NCBI GenBank assembly: GCA_026686845.1
Contig: JAIVEN010000001.1
Coordinates: forward strand, 31,116,001 to 31,180,000
Reading direction: 5' to 3'
Length of the DNA stretch: 64,000 nt
DNA from: Adenanthera pavonina
Lineage: Eukaryota; Streptophyta; Magnoliopsida; Fabales; Fabaceae
Under the pieces are notes generated by a model, which did no database searches, was not told the DNA's origin, and was given only the letters and a program-made list of their open reading frames with translations. Of this stretch, positions 1 to 10,137 are shown piece after piece. The translations under genes were made by a program, and so were the position numbers. Each line of letters starts with the position of its first letter. Position 1 is the first letter of the stretch.

Positions 1-474
1 AGATATGAATGTTCAAATTTATGGCTCAGATTCTAGACAGAAACTAGAAGTAAAAAATAGATAGTAAAGTTTGATGAATAAACTGTATAAATATAAGCGA
101 TAACTTTTCAGTTTCTTATTTTTCTCATGAAGTTGAAGATGTGAATAATTTTTAGAGACTTGAACCAATGTGAAATGATTGTCCAAAATTCACCACACAA
201 ATAACTGTAACACTATGAAAAACAATTTTAACAATTTTGAATTTTAAATTGGTTCAAATTTTAAAGAGCTTTTTTATACTTTAAAAGTACGCAATTTACA
301 TGGGAAATGTATAAAAATGTAAGATGTAATAGAGGATGTCTTTAATTCATCAAGGTAAAAGGCTTCCTTATCTTGCAAATTCATGATCAATCCTTGCACA
401 GCTTTCTTCATGGCCTTCACGTGTGCCCCAATTATTGGTCCACCAATATCTTTCAAAGGGTCTTTTGGAACATT
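1..474. other. AT-rich DNA with a possible pol relic
   Basis: No gene is supported. On the - strand, around 340-470, a short open stretch reads GGPIIGAHVKAMKKAVQGLI and then NLQDKEA. This resembles the GGP-x-TRxxAKxMKxAxxGLI tail found at the C-terminus of some plant Ty3/gypsy polyproteins, so it may be a scrap of another retroelement. The rest is AT-rich sequence without recognisable structure. Confidence 0.3.
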
Positions 475-484
475 AATCCTCCAA

Positions 485-961
485 GTAAAAAAATATATGG
501 GGTCCACATATTGTTTCTTTTACTTTTCTACTTTTTGTGGGGCCCACATTCTTTTTCTTTGTATTGTGTGAATTACAACACTTAGCACTCAATTTTTTTT
601 CACATTAATTCTGTTAACCTCAATACATTATACCATTTAGTCCAGCATGTCACAAGTTTCGTTTTGACAATAGTTTTAATTATTTATGAAATTACCCTTG
701 ACCTAGGGCAAAAATGCAAAGTTTTATTCTTTTGGGTCTTTTCTCATAATTTTTCCTAGGAACTCAAATGCAATTAATTCTTCTCTTTCAAGGACTAAAT
801 TGCAAACAATTATTTTTCCTTGGGATTAAAATAAAATTTTCACTTTTTATTTTCTAACTTGGGAAATAACCTTTTTGCCTTTTTTCATATCTATTCATAT
901 ATCGTAGATTTTACTATATCTCTATATATTTTATAATATCTAAGGGTTTAGAGATGTTACA
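485..961 (-). repeat. Gypsy-1 left LTR (3' LTR), truncated
   Basis: About 470 bp match the end of the right-hand copy at about 13915-14391. Shared stretches include GGGGTCCACATA/GGAGTCCACATA, the 'aatgcaattaattcttctctttca' region and the terminal GATGTTACA. The copy ends at 961 in GTTACA, and the next bases (TTTCCCTCCTTA) are the complement of a polypurine tract, as expected beside a 3' LTR on the - strand. The remaining ~1.9 kb of this LTR is absent. Confidence 0.75.
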
Positions 962-976
962 TTTCCCTCCTTAAAA
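962..976 (-). other. Gypsy-1 polypurine tract
   Basis: On the - strand this reads TAAGGAGGGAAA directly upstream of the LTR terminus TGTAACATC. It matches the position and composition of the plus-strand primer of LTR retroelements, and it resembles the tract of Gypsy-2 at 24217-24230. Confidence 0.65.
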
Positions 977-1110
977 TGCCGACCTCAAAATTTAAAAACA
1001 TACCGTATTAAAACAATTCTAGATATCTTTGCTTCATATTAGCTTTCATCTCCCAAGTTGCCTCCTCTGGGGATAAGACTTTCCAAACCACCTTCATTGG
1101 AGGAATGTCC

Positions 1111-2300
1111 TTATTCCTTAGCTATCTTGACAAGATAATTAATGATCCTCTCAGGTATTACATCAAAACATAAATTATCTTGTAAGTCCATGTATTCATA
1201 TTTTATAACATATGAAGGATCTGGTTGATATTTCTTAAGTTGGGAAACATATGAGACATCATATATTTGGCTCAAACTTAGAGGTAGGCCAATTTGGAAG
1301 CTACAGATCAAGCATTAGAAAGGATTTAGAAAGGTCCAATGTACTTAGGACTAAACTTTCCTATTTTAAGAAATCGACTAACTCCAGTTGTAGGAGATAC
1401 TTTAGGAAAAACATCATCTTCAATTTCAAATTCCAACAGTTTTCTTCTTCGATCTACATAACTCTTTTGTCTACTTTGAGTCGTTAGTATCTTCTTTCTT
1501 ATCAACTCAATTTGTCTCAAAGTTTGGTTTACAATCTGAAGACATATCATTTCCTTTCATTCAACTCTATCCAACACAAAGGGGACATGCATTTCCTACC
1601 ATATAATGCTTCATAAGGAGTTATCTATATACTAGAATGATTGTTGTTGTTGTATGAAAACTCAGCTACTGGAATATATATATATATCCCAGTTTCCTTT
1701 TGCTTCTACCACACAAGCTCTCAACACATCTTCCAATGTTTGAATAGTCCTTTCAATCTGTCCATTAGTCTATGTGTGATATGATGTACTAAACCTTAAC
1801 TTGGTACCTAAGGCTTGTTACAATGACCTCCAAAAGTTAGAGGTAAACCTTGGATCTCAATCTAAAACTGTACTGCTTGGCACTCCTTGCAATCTTAGTA
1901 TCTCTTTAACTGACAATTGTGCCAATTTGTCCAAGGCATATGTTGACTTTGTGGCTAAGAAGTGTTCTGATTTCATTAGCCTATCTACCATTACCTAGAC
2001 TGCATCATTTCCTAATGATATTCTAGGTAATCCAATGATAAAATCCATAGAAATACTATCTCATTTCCATTCCGGGATTTCAAGAGGCTGTAACATTCCA
2101 GTAGGTTTCTGATGCTCTACTTTTACTCTTTGGCATACGAGGCATTTTGACACATATCGAGTAATATCATTCTTCATACTAGGCCACCAAAATGAATAAT
2201 ATATTAACTCTGATGTGTCTGCCAAAATCTTTTCTCTTAACTCAGCTGTTGAAGGGACATAAATTCTTTGCTGAAATCTTACCAAACCATCATTTATCAC
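1111..2300 (-). pseudogene. Gypsy-1 integrase relic
   Basis: Fragments in several frames give, in order on the - strand, the zinc-binding region (WWPSMKNDITRYVSKCLVCQ, about 2130-2190), a core with degraded catalytic surroundings (1560-2100), and a C-terminal part with RRRKLLEFEIEDDVFPKVSP and SQIYDVSYVSQLKKYQPDPS (1200-1430). These correspond to the same order in Gypsy-2 integrase (H2C2 - core - chromodomain-type tail). Many stops and shifts make it non-functional. Confidence 0.8.
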
Positions 2301-2329
2301 ATTAACTCTTACATCTCTCCTTGACTTAG

Positions 2330-3150
2330 TTTTTCCTGGACTTTTTTTATGAACCCATCATCTTGTTGGGCTTTTATTAAATATTTTTGAAATTCATTGC
2401 CAATTTTGGTCTCATGCATTTGAAGAAATAATACATATCTCTAAAATGTTCTAGTATTTTCATTTCATTTATCATCATATGGGCCACATATATAGTCTTT
2501 CTTCTTAGTGCATTAGCCACCACATTAGCCTGTTCCTAGATGGTATTTGATAGAATGATCATAATCATTAAGTAACTCCATCTAGTATCATTGCCTCATA
2601 TTTAATTCTTTTTATCTTACTTAAGGATCTTATGGTCACAAAATACTTCTATGATTGCACCGTGAAGATATTGTCTCAATATCTTTAGAGCATGTATTAT
2701 GGCCACAAGTTCTAAATCATGAGTGGCATAGTTTTTTTTCATGAGGTTTTAATTGTCTAAAAGCATAAACTACCACTCTACCATCCTACATTAAAACACA
2801 ACCTAATTCAAGCTAACTAATATCACTATAAAGCACAAAAGGCTTTTTAGGATCAGGCATAGTCAACACAGGAGGAGAAGTTGATTTGCGCTTTAGTTCT
2901 TGAAAATTGTTTTCGCAATTCTTATCCTACACAAAAACTTTATCTTTTCTAGTAAGCCCTGTAAGTGGTAATACAATTCGAGAAAAGTCTTAAATAAAAC
3001 GTCTATAATAACCTACTAAACCAAATAAACTTCTTATTTTGGTTATAGTTTTAGGTCGCTTCCACCTTAGGACTACAACAACTTTGCTATGATCAACTGT
3101 GACCTTGCCTTTAGAGATAACATACCTTAAAAACTGCACCTTTGTGATGC
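2330..3150 (-). pseudogene. Gypsy-1 RT C-terminus and RNase H relic
   Basis: On the - strand a degraded frame reads FLRYVISKGKVTV, then FGLVGYYRRFI, LTGLTRKDKVFV and FVLYSDIS. These parallel FLGHVISAEGVAV, FLGLAGYYRRFI, LTRLTRKDRSFI and FTVYTDAS in Gypsy-2. It therefore covers the RT thumb and connection and the start of RNase H. Homology stops near 3150, where copia Gag sequence begins, so the catalytic RT core is missing. Confidence 0.75.
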
Positions 3151-3905
3151 AGTAGCTTTAAACATCAGTGTCTTTTCTTTATTTTGCTGCTCCTACAGAA
3201 GGTCGAGTCTTCCTTCATATTCAGCAAGGCTTCCAAATGGTGCAGTGACAAATTCGTATGATTCTCCTTTAATTTCTTCAATAGTTGTCTCTTTTAGTTG
3301 CTATTCTTTAGGTAAAGCTCTAAGTATTTTGCAAACTTACTCTCTTTATGTGTAACTCTTTCCCAAAGCTATCAGATGATGGATAATATAAGAAAAACAA
3401 ATTTGGAAATTTTTAATAGACTCACAATTAATCATCTTGAACATTTTATATTCTGCTGTGAGAAAGTTGAGTCTATTTTCCTTCACTCCCTTAGTTCTTT
3501 TATAAGCAATCTCTAGAGTATCCCACATGTTCTTAGCTATATTGTAATCTGACACTCAATAGAATTCATCTTGATTTAAGACACTAACCAAGGATGTTTG
3601 GCCTTAAAGTTCACCAAAACTCTTCACATATCTTCATCATTCCACTCTCCTTCTGACTTCTCTATGTATGTGTCATCATCCTATATCTTCTTTGGCATAA
3701 AATCCCCTTTCTTTATAACAAACCAAATGTCTAAGTCTATGGATTGAAGACAAATCTGCATTCTCATCTCCTTATATCCATAGTATTCACCATTAAAGCT
3801 CGAATGTCTATTGATGCTGTTCCCCTATAGTTGTATATCTTCTCTGAAGCTAGCCATAAGTTCTCCCAGATGATTAGATCCTTTACTGCGAGTCCAACCT
3901 TTGAT
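3150..3905 (-). pseudogene. Copia-1 Gag relic
   Basis: The - strand encodes pieces of a Ty1/copia Gag (UBN2 type): GEYYGYKEMRMQICLQSIDL (about 3725-3785), NMWDTLEIAYKRTKGVKENR (about 3470-3530) and FGSLAEYEGRLDLL near 3200. They align in order with the better preserved Copia-4 Gag at 36703-38502. Stops and frameshifts are frequent. The relic ends in mid-Gag at the junction with Gypsy-1 RT, so the rest of this copia element was lost. Confidence 0.8.
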
Positions 3906-4703
3906 ACCAATTGTAAGGTTTGGCTGGTCACTCAAGAAGGGGGTGAATTGGGTAATGCGAGATTTTCACCTCTTTTTGGGGATGACCCAATTTCACTAGG
4001 AGATGTAGCAAAACAGAGATGAATAGAGTATAATGATGATATAGATGAAATAAGAAAGTGAAGAATTAAACACAAGAATTTACACTGGTTCAGCCCAAAT
4101 CACTTGGCCTACATTCAGTTCTTAAGGCACCACTTGAGATCTTCACTATATTCCATAGGTTTGATCCAAGCACCTATAAAGCATCAGTATATCCCACAAG
4201 TTTCAGTAGGCACTTGTGAAGCCACTCTCCCCACACCCTTACAAGATGTGTAAATCCCTTAGTGTTTCTCCACACTAAGATTCTACATAGAAATTGTATA
4301 AAAGAATGATTATAGAATGGAAACTCTCTTTTAAAGTAGATATTACATATAAATCTCACTCTAATGAAGTGAGTTTAACTTTGAATGCTAACATAGAAAG
4401 ATGTTATGTATTGGAGTAGTATTTTGGCACAAAACTTGCTTAATTCATTACCCATAAGTTCAAATAAGGTTCTATTTATAGATTGTGACTTAACTATTCA
4501 TTAGACACAATATCTTTCAATTAGACATAAGTTCTAGCCATTATACAAAAAGAGATGTTCAACAACTGCATTTAATGTGTCTGACATACCAAAATTCAAA
4601 TTATAGGGCTTAATAGAAGAATTTCACAAAGTCAACATAGTTATGTGTTTAATATTGAACTTCAAAATTTGAATTTTAGAAGGCAAAATTGGAATTTTGA
4701 GTT
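3906..4703 (-). repeat. Copia-1 LTR, inner part
   Basis: The sequence TTGATACCAATTG just left of this part (about 3902-3914) is a decayed complement of the TGGTATCAGAGC-type primer-binding site. The LTR begins with CAAGAAGGGGGTGAATTGGG, the complement of the 'cccaattcaccccc' end of the Copia-4 LTR. Around 4440-4600 the order 'attcattacccataagttcaaa', 'tttatagattgtgact', 'gcatttaatgtgtctgacatacc' matches Copia-3 at 10650-10810. It is interrupted at 4704 by Copia-2 and resumes after about 6366. Confidence 0.65.
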
Positions 4704-6365
4704 TGTTGAATCAAGAAGTTTTGATGATTCCAAATCAACCTTTAAGAGCTTGGAATAAAGATATCAAAGGTGCCCAAAAGGTTTCAAGTGAAGAAATCCT
4801 GGAGAAATCTGTGCAAAGTTTGTTGTAAGATGTTTAGTTTTGTTTTAATTTGAGTAAAAGACTTTGATTTGGTGGAAAGAAGTTTTAAAACCTTGATTCT
4901 GTGTTAAATCATGGAATATTTAAAAAACACCCACCAACAAACGAAGTTTAAGAGGTTAATACCAATCTGTCAAAGTGAAAGACGAATTTTGGCCTTTAGA
5001 AATTTGAATTTTGTACTAAAACTGAACAAGTCTGAATAGATGCCTCTCTGACAGACGAATTTTGACTTCATGAAATTCGAATTTTGATAAGTGTCTGACA
5101 GGAGCTTGAAGCAACATACATACTTTGGGTTTTGAAAATTCGAATTTCAGACAAAATGAAACTTAAGAAAACTAAAGAAATTCGTCTAAAATTATATCAA
5201 AGTTAATCTGAAACTAAGTATAGATTGAATGTCAAAATTGCCCACTGATAGAAGAACTTTGAACATGAAAATTCAAATTTCAGAAACTAAGCTTTTGAGT
5301 CTGTTACAGTGATTTGTTGACATATGAATGACAGTATTTATAAATTCAAATTTTAAAGTTAGTCTGAAAAGAGGTCTCTCTGACAGACGAACTTTGACAT
5401 TTGGAAATTCAAACTTTGAATCACATGAACTACAATGCCTTACAAACCAGCTACGGACAGACGAATTTCGGGGTTCCAAAATTTGAATTTCGAAAGCATT
5501 GTAGCAAATTGAAAGTATTATTCACACTTAATAGAAAAACTTTCCACTTGAAAATTCGTATGTCACAACACAGAAACATTTTTCAAATATCAAAATTCGA
5601 ACTTCACTTCATGACAGACGAACTTCGGGCTTTCAACATTGAAGCTGTTAACCTTCAGTTTCTTCAAAATTCGTCTGTTAACCAATCGAAATTCAAATTT
5701 CAGTATGTCAGAAGCATTAAATGCGGTTGGTTAACGGATAGTTTTACAGAGTAACCGTTGGATAACTTCTCCAACGGATAGATTTTGTCTCTAACGTATA
5801 GTTAAGACCTAAATCTATAAATATAACATCATTTGAAGTTGTGGGAAATGATTTTTTCATTGTATATACTGAAACTCTACCGAATCATTTACTCAAAGCT
5901 TAATACTCTCACACTTCAATATTTGTACTTTAACTTTCATATTCACTCTGATTAAGAGAGTTTAGTCTTTGTAAATAATCTAATCTTCATCTGGAAGATA
6001 GATTTTCTTGTGAGGGGATATCACAAGGGATTGGGAAGCACTTTGTGAAAGTGTAGAGAGTGAATGAGTGAGCTCTAGAAAACAGAACACAAACTTTGTA
6101 CTGTGGTATTTGCAAGAAGCCCATAGAATTCTTGCTGAATAGTGGAAAATCTCAAGTGGTGACTTGAGGACTGGATGTAGGTCAAGTGGAGAGACCGAAC
6201 CAAGATAAATTACTGAGTCTTCTTCCCTTTACTGCCTCCTTTACAGTTATTTGTTTATACTCTGTTTTACCATCATATATTGTTTTCTTCACCTTCTTGA
6301 TATTTTGCAAAAAATTTTTAATCTTCCCAATTCACCCCCCTCTTGGGAAGCCAGCTAATCTACCA
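4704..6365 (+). repeat. Copia-2 LTR, inserted in opposite orientation
   Basis: The start TGTTGAATCAAGAAGTTTTG is nearly identical to the reverse complement of the end of Copia-3 and to the start of the Copia-4 LTR. The end region (about 6330-6365: CCCAATTCACCCCCC, TCTTGGGAAGCCAGC) matches the end of the Copia-4 LTR. In between lie the family's repeated AAATTCGAATTT/CAGACGAA blocks and the 'ctataaatataacatcatttgaag' leader. No internal element sequence follows, so a solo LTR is likely. A clean target duplication was not found, and the right end is uncertain by about 25 bp. Confidence 0.7.
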
Positions 6366-6900
6366 GCATTTACTAAAGATAACCCATCTTAGTTCATGCA
6401 AATTTTCATATTGGAAGTACGTTTGTTAAAGTTTGAACAGTTGTCTCAAGTTTTCACAATGCACTTTGAAATTCGAATTTCATAAGCTGAAATTTGTCTA
6501 TCAGAGACACGTTCAATATGACACAAAAGTTTTCTCTTTGAAGTTTGAATGTTGAACTGTAAAGTTCATCTGTCATAGGCATGCTGTAACAAGACTCACA
6601 AGTTTTCATTTTGAAATTCGCACTTTGAAGTCCAAAGTTTGTCTGTCAAAGAAAGTGATTTTGAACTTACTTTGAACTTCACCAACATTCAAATTTTGAC
6701 CAAGCTTCATGCGAATTTTGCACACCTTTACTAACAATGCTTAGCCTAAAATTTGAATTTTAGAACCAAAATTTATCTACCAAAGATAAAACCTTTATAA
6801 CTTCGAATTTCACTAAGTTCAAATTTTGCACAAAATAAATATGAGCCCAAAATTCATCTGTTAGCCAATATTTCTTAATTGTAACACATGCTAACATCAG
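6366..6900 (-). repeat. Copia-1 LTR, outer part
   Basis: Degraded blocks such as GAAATTCGAATTTC followed by AAATTTGTCTATCAG and AAGTTTGTCTGTCAA are in the orientation seen in Copia-3 (- strand), opposite to Copia-2. They are read as the other half of the LTR split at 4704. Similarity fades near 6900, so no terminus was located. Confidence 0.55.
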
Positions 6901-7399
6901 ATTTACTTAGTCTAACTCATTCAAAACATACGATAGCAGGATTAAGTAAATTTTAAAGATTAAACCACCTCATGACCTAAGTGAAATCAAAATATATCTA
7001 ATAACCAGGTCTTCAAAAGTTAACCTCCACTTTCACTTGGTCATTCTATTCTTGGCATGCTCCTTTCTGATCTTCAATTCTTGGAGTATCCTTTCTCTTT
7101 TTCTTCTTTTAGTGAGACATGATGTTGATTTTCCTTTCTTTATTTCAATGCTCACTCTTCCTACTTAGACAATCCTATATTTAATATACTTCACTTACAA
7201 ACCAAGTAGTTAGTCTAATTTATATATCCAACTTGTATTATTCAATATAAAAGCCCAGTGAATATATTAGTACATAGCATGATATATGTATTATAAATGC
7301 AATTAAGCACATGCTAATGCATAGTTTACTTCATTTAGGAACAATATATATGTTAGATAAATAAGATGCATTTGTTCCTTATTACTCTACATTTTTTCA
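6901..7399. other. Unassigned AT-rich stretch
   Basis: It lies between the Copia-1 LTR and the Gypsy-1 protease relic. No coding region, terminal repeat or simple repeat stands out. It may be decayed LTR or internal retroelement sequence. Confidence 0.3.
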
Positions 7400-7730
7400 T
7401 CATCAAAACTTACATTATATTAAACCTAATAGTGGAGAGCTAGCTCATTCCTATAATAACATCTATGTCTTGGAAAGACATACAAATCAAATCCAATATG
7501 GTATAACAATGGTCATACTAGACAATGCAATTTAAACAAACATGGGAGGTAATGGCTTGGTTACCCATAGGTATGGAAACATGAAAATCATAAGGCAACA
7601 CAATTATAATCAAACATAACCCTTTAGCATATTCATTGGATATAAATGAATGACTAGCACCTGAATCAAATAAGGCATGCACAAGATAATCATTAACTTT
7701 GATCATACCATCAATCAGATCAGGTTATTA
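7400..7730 (-). pseudogene. Gypsy-1 aspartic protease relic
   Basis: The - strand encodes HALFDSGASHSFIS (catalytic D-S-G, about 7640-7680), then decayed 'ILDLICMSFQDIDVIIGM' (about 7440-7500). The latter matches the hydrophobic flap and 'DVIIGMDWL' segment of Gypsy-2 protease. A stop after HVCLNCIV and later changes break the frame. Homology ends near 7400, where the element was disrupted. Confidence 0.8.
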
Positions 7731-7739
7731 CTAGGCCTC

Positions 7740-8785
7740 ACGCTAGGTCAAAGCAAAGACCCTTCCTTGTGCTTGGGGACAAACATTTTGTCTAACTAAG
7801 CATGGTCTCCCGCCATGGCTCTTTCCACATTGTTCCCAAACTAGGGCATCTCTTTGCACATTACATCCTCCTCTCATGCAACCTCTTTTACCTCTCCTGC
7901 TATTATTGTTCCATGGCTTTTTCCTTTTCCTGCTCATTTTACCTTCATCAGCAACCTTTCTAACATTTACTAGGGCAGCAATCATAAGGCTTTTATGATT
8001 CACACTACCTTTTATGATCCTGCTAACTTCCACTAATGTATTAAATTCTCTTATCCTCATCACGGAAACCCTTTCCCTGATGGTTGGCTTTAGGCCTTGT
8101 TCCAATTTCTCAATCTTCTACCTCACATCATCATGTTGTTGCAAATAAGTGGAGTGCCAAGCTAGCTGAATAAATGTGACCACATACTTATCCATTGACT
8201 AATCCTCTTCTTGTCGAAGCATGATAAATTCAACCTCCTTTTATTCTCTCACTGACCGTGAAAAATATTTATTATAAAAATACTCCAAAAATAATTCCCA
8301 CATCATGAGTATATTTTGAGCTTGTAAAATCAGCTCAGTGTTATGCCACCATCAATCTACTTCTTTTTCCAATAAGTAGTTAACAATGCTTTCATCTTAG
8401 AAGTATAACCCATTAACGTAAAGATCTTCTTTAAGTTCAGAATCCAATTCTTCATAGCTTGAACATTGAACTTTCCTTCAAACAAGGGAGGACAATGCTT
8501 TCAAAATTGAGCAATGACATTTTGCTTATTAGTAAAGTTCACTATTATACCCACTACCTAATTTACTGGTGCAACTTTAGGTACTTACTACTAATGCTGC
8601 CTTAAAGGCAGCTCTTCAACTCTAGCCTCCTAAGGCTGTCCCTAAGTAGCTATAGCCCATTGCAAATTCTTGATAGTCCTCTGCTGCTGATTGAATCTAT
8701 TCATGATGGCCTACAAAAGGTCAACTTACTGTGCTTCTCCTTGTTCAAGAGTTGTTACCTTTGCTTGTCTTCTAGTGCGGGCCAT
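7740..8785 (-). pseudogene. Gypsy-1 Gag relic
   Basis: A start is proposed at the ATG at 8783-8785 on the - strand (MARTRRQAKVTTLEQGEAQ, then a stop). The region 7743-8105 reads LKPTIRERVSVMRIREFNTL and later CGKSHGGRPCLV and QGRVFALT, corresponding to the C-terminal half of Gypsy-2 Gag and the Gag-protease junction. The CCHC zinc knuckle that follows RPCLV in Gypsy-2 is not present here: RPCLV is joined by only a few residues to QGRVFA. Several nonsense codons and shifts are present between 8105 and 8785. Confidence 0.7.
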
Positions 8786-9034
8786 TTTATATCTAAACAA
8801 TAATTTAAAAATCATGACATATAGCAATTATACTCAGGGGACATATATAAACATGGTATTTTATTCACATAACTACTTTTGTAGATGCTTTCTTTCATAG
8901 CTATCATTCATCATTTACTTCATTCTACTTTCCATACTACCTATGACTGTGTATATATTACAACTCAAAACTTGCAACCATTTAGTGTTCCCACATATAT
9001 ACATTTTTAAAAACATTTACATTCCTACTGATGT
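8786..9034 (-). other. Gypsy-1 spacer between pre-gag frame and gag
   Basis: About 250 bp of AT-rich non-coding sequence separate the stop of the upstream frame (9035-9037) from the proposed Gag ATG. No repeat or terminal motif was seen that would mark a separate insertion. Confidence 0.45.
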
Positions 9035-10127
9035 CTAAGAGAAATCAAGACCATCTCTAGGTTGAGTCTCTTCTGGGTCCTCCTCAAGATCTTCCTTAGT
9101 GAGATACTCATGTGGTTCCAGTTTCCACATAATCAGTCTCAATTCTTTTAGTATCTTTCAACTCTATTCATAGTCGTTCCTGATGTATCAGCTCCTTGAC
9201 ACATTCATGTAGAGTCTCAAACCACCCATTCTTAAGCTCAACTTTTACCTGCCTCTATTAGTCATCATCTTCATGCAGTATATTGATTACTATGTCTATC
9301 TAGTCTATCTCAAAGTAATGTTGGCCTTGAGTCTCCATCTATTCTTTTGCATCTCTCACCGCATCCAAGAGTGTGAACATTAGGGAGTCCTAATATCTAT
9401 GGAGACTTTCTTGGTACAAGCGATCCATAATTGTTATGGCTTCCTGAGCATTGATGTTTGGAAGTTCAGGGCCTACCCTAACCAGTTGTTCTACCAGTTT
9501 AACTTCCTTTTTTTCTTTTTTTTCCTTCTTTCACTTTCGAACCTTAGCCTCAATAGTATAGATCTTCACACAATCCTATAAGGTCAAAAAGAACCAATGT
9601 TCTAACTTTGCTTTGATTGTCGTCCAAAATTCATCATTCAGAATTTCATTGACAAGGGTATTGATCCGAATTGGCTTAAGATACTGCAACCCTTGAGCCT
9701 CTAGAAACTACTTTACTTCTGACACTCTATTTATGAATGTCATCACATGATCTGGTACCTCTAAGTTGGCTTCATATTCTTTGGAATACTTGCACACAAT
9801 CTTAAACACAATGTATTCCACATCTGTCGGTCATTTATAGCTAGTATTATCTGGGTCCATTAGAAACCTTACTTCGTAATCTATGTCATCAAATACTTTA
9901 ATTACCCTTTCTAGCAGAAGGGCCTCTAAATAAGGGATAGCTTGTAACAATATTGCTTTTATAAGCTCTTGCACTAGTTGGGAAGGTCCTGCTTCAAATT
10001 GTGGATTTCTCCAACTATCTACAGGCATCTGGCTAGAGCCCACGCTTTCCTCTCTGTGGATTTCCCCTAATATTGCATTAGGTTCCTCATAGTAGTCCAG
10101 AATTGAGTTGTTATTAGTGGAAGACAT
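9035..10127 (-). pseudogene. Decayed ~360-codon pre-gag reading frame of Gypsy-1
   Basis: The frame starts at the ATG at 10125-10127 (MSSTNNNSILDYYEEPNAIL) and can be followed to TAG at 9035-9037 (ending DGLDFS). It is broken by scattered stops (for example TGA 9831-9833 and TAG 9708-9710) and one shift near 9110-9130. Between stops the translation stays protein-like, with an acidic N-terminal part and an acidic end. Two related segments are visible: FINRVSEVK-x-FLEAQGLQY (from about 9737) and LLDAVRDAKE-x-METQGQHY (from about 9380), each followed by a similar ~45-residue stretch ending DCVKIYTIE / ECVKELIHQ. With the solo LTR at 10138-11795 removed it lies ~150 bp downstream of the primer-binding site. 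Function is unknown. Confidence 0.6.
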
Positions 10128-10132
10128 TTGAC

Positions 10133-10137
10133 CTATC
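10133..10137. repeat. Target duplication CTATC, left of Copia-3
   Basis: CTATC immediately precedes the LTR start TGTTAGTTAG and is repeated at 11796-11800 immediately after the LTR end. Five-base duplications are typical of LTR retroelement insertion. Confidence 0.85.

Noticed and set aside
5401..5754. 117-codon open frame on the + strand
   Set aside because: It lies in the palindromic array of the Copia-2 LTR; similar frames in sibling LTRs (11009-11305) are not conserved as protein.
6366..6394. GAGTT/TAGTT as a target duplication for Copia-2
   Set aside because: One mismatch, and the implied LTR end would not be ...CA; left unresolved.
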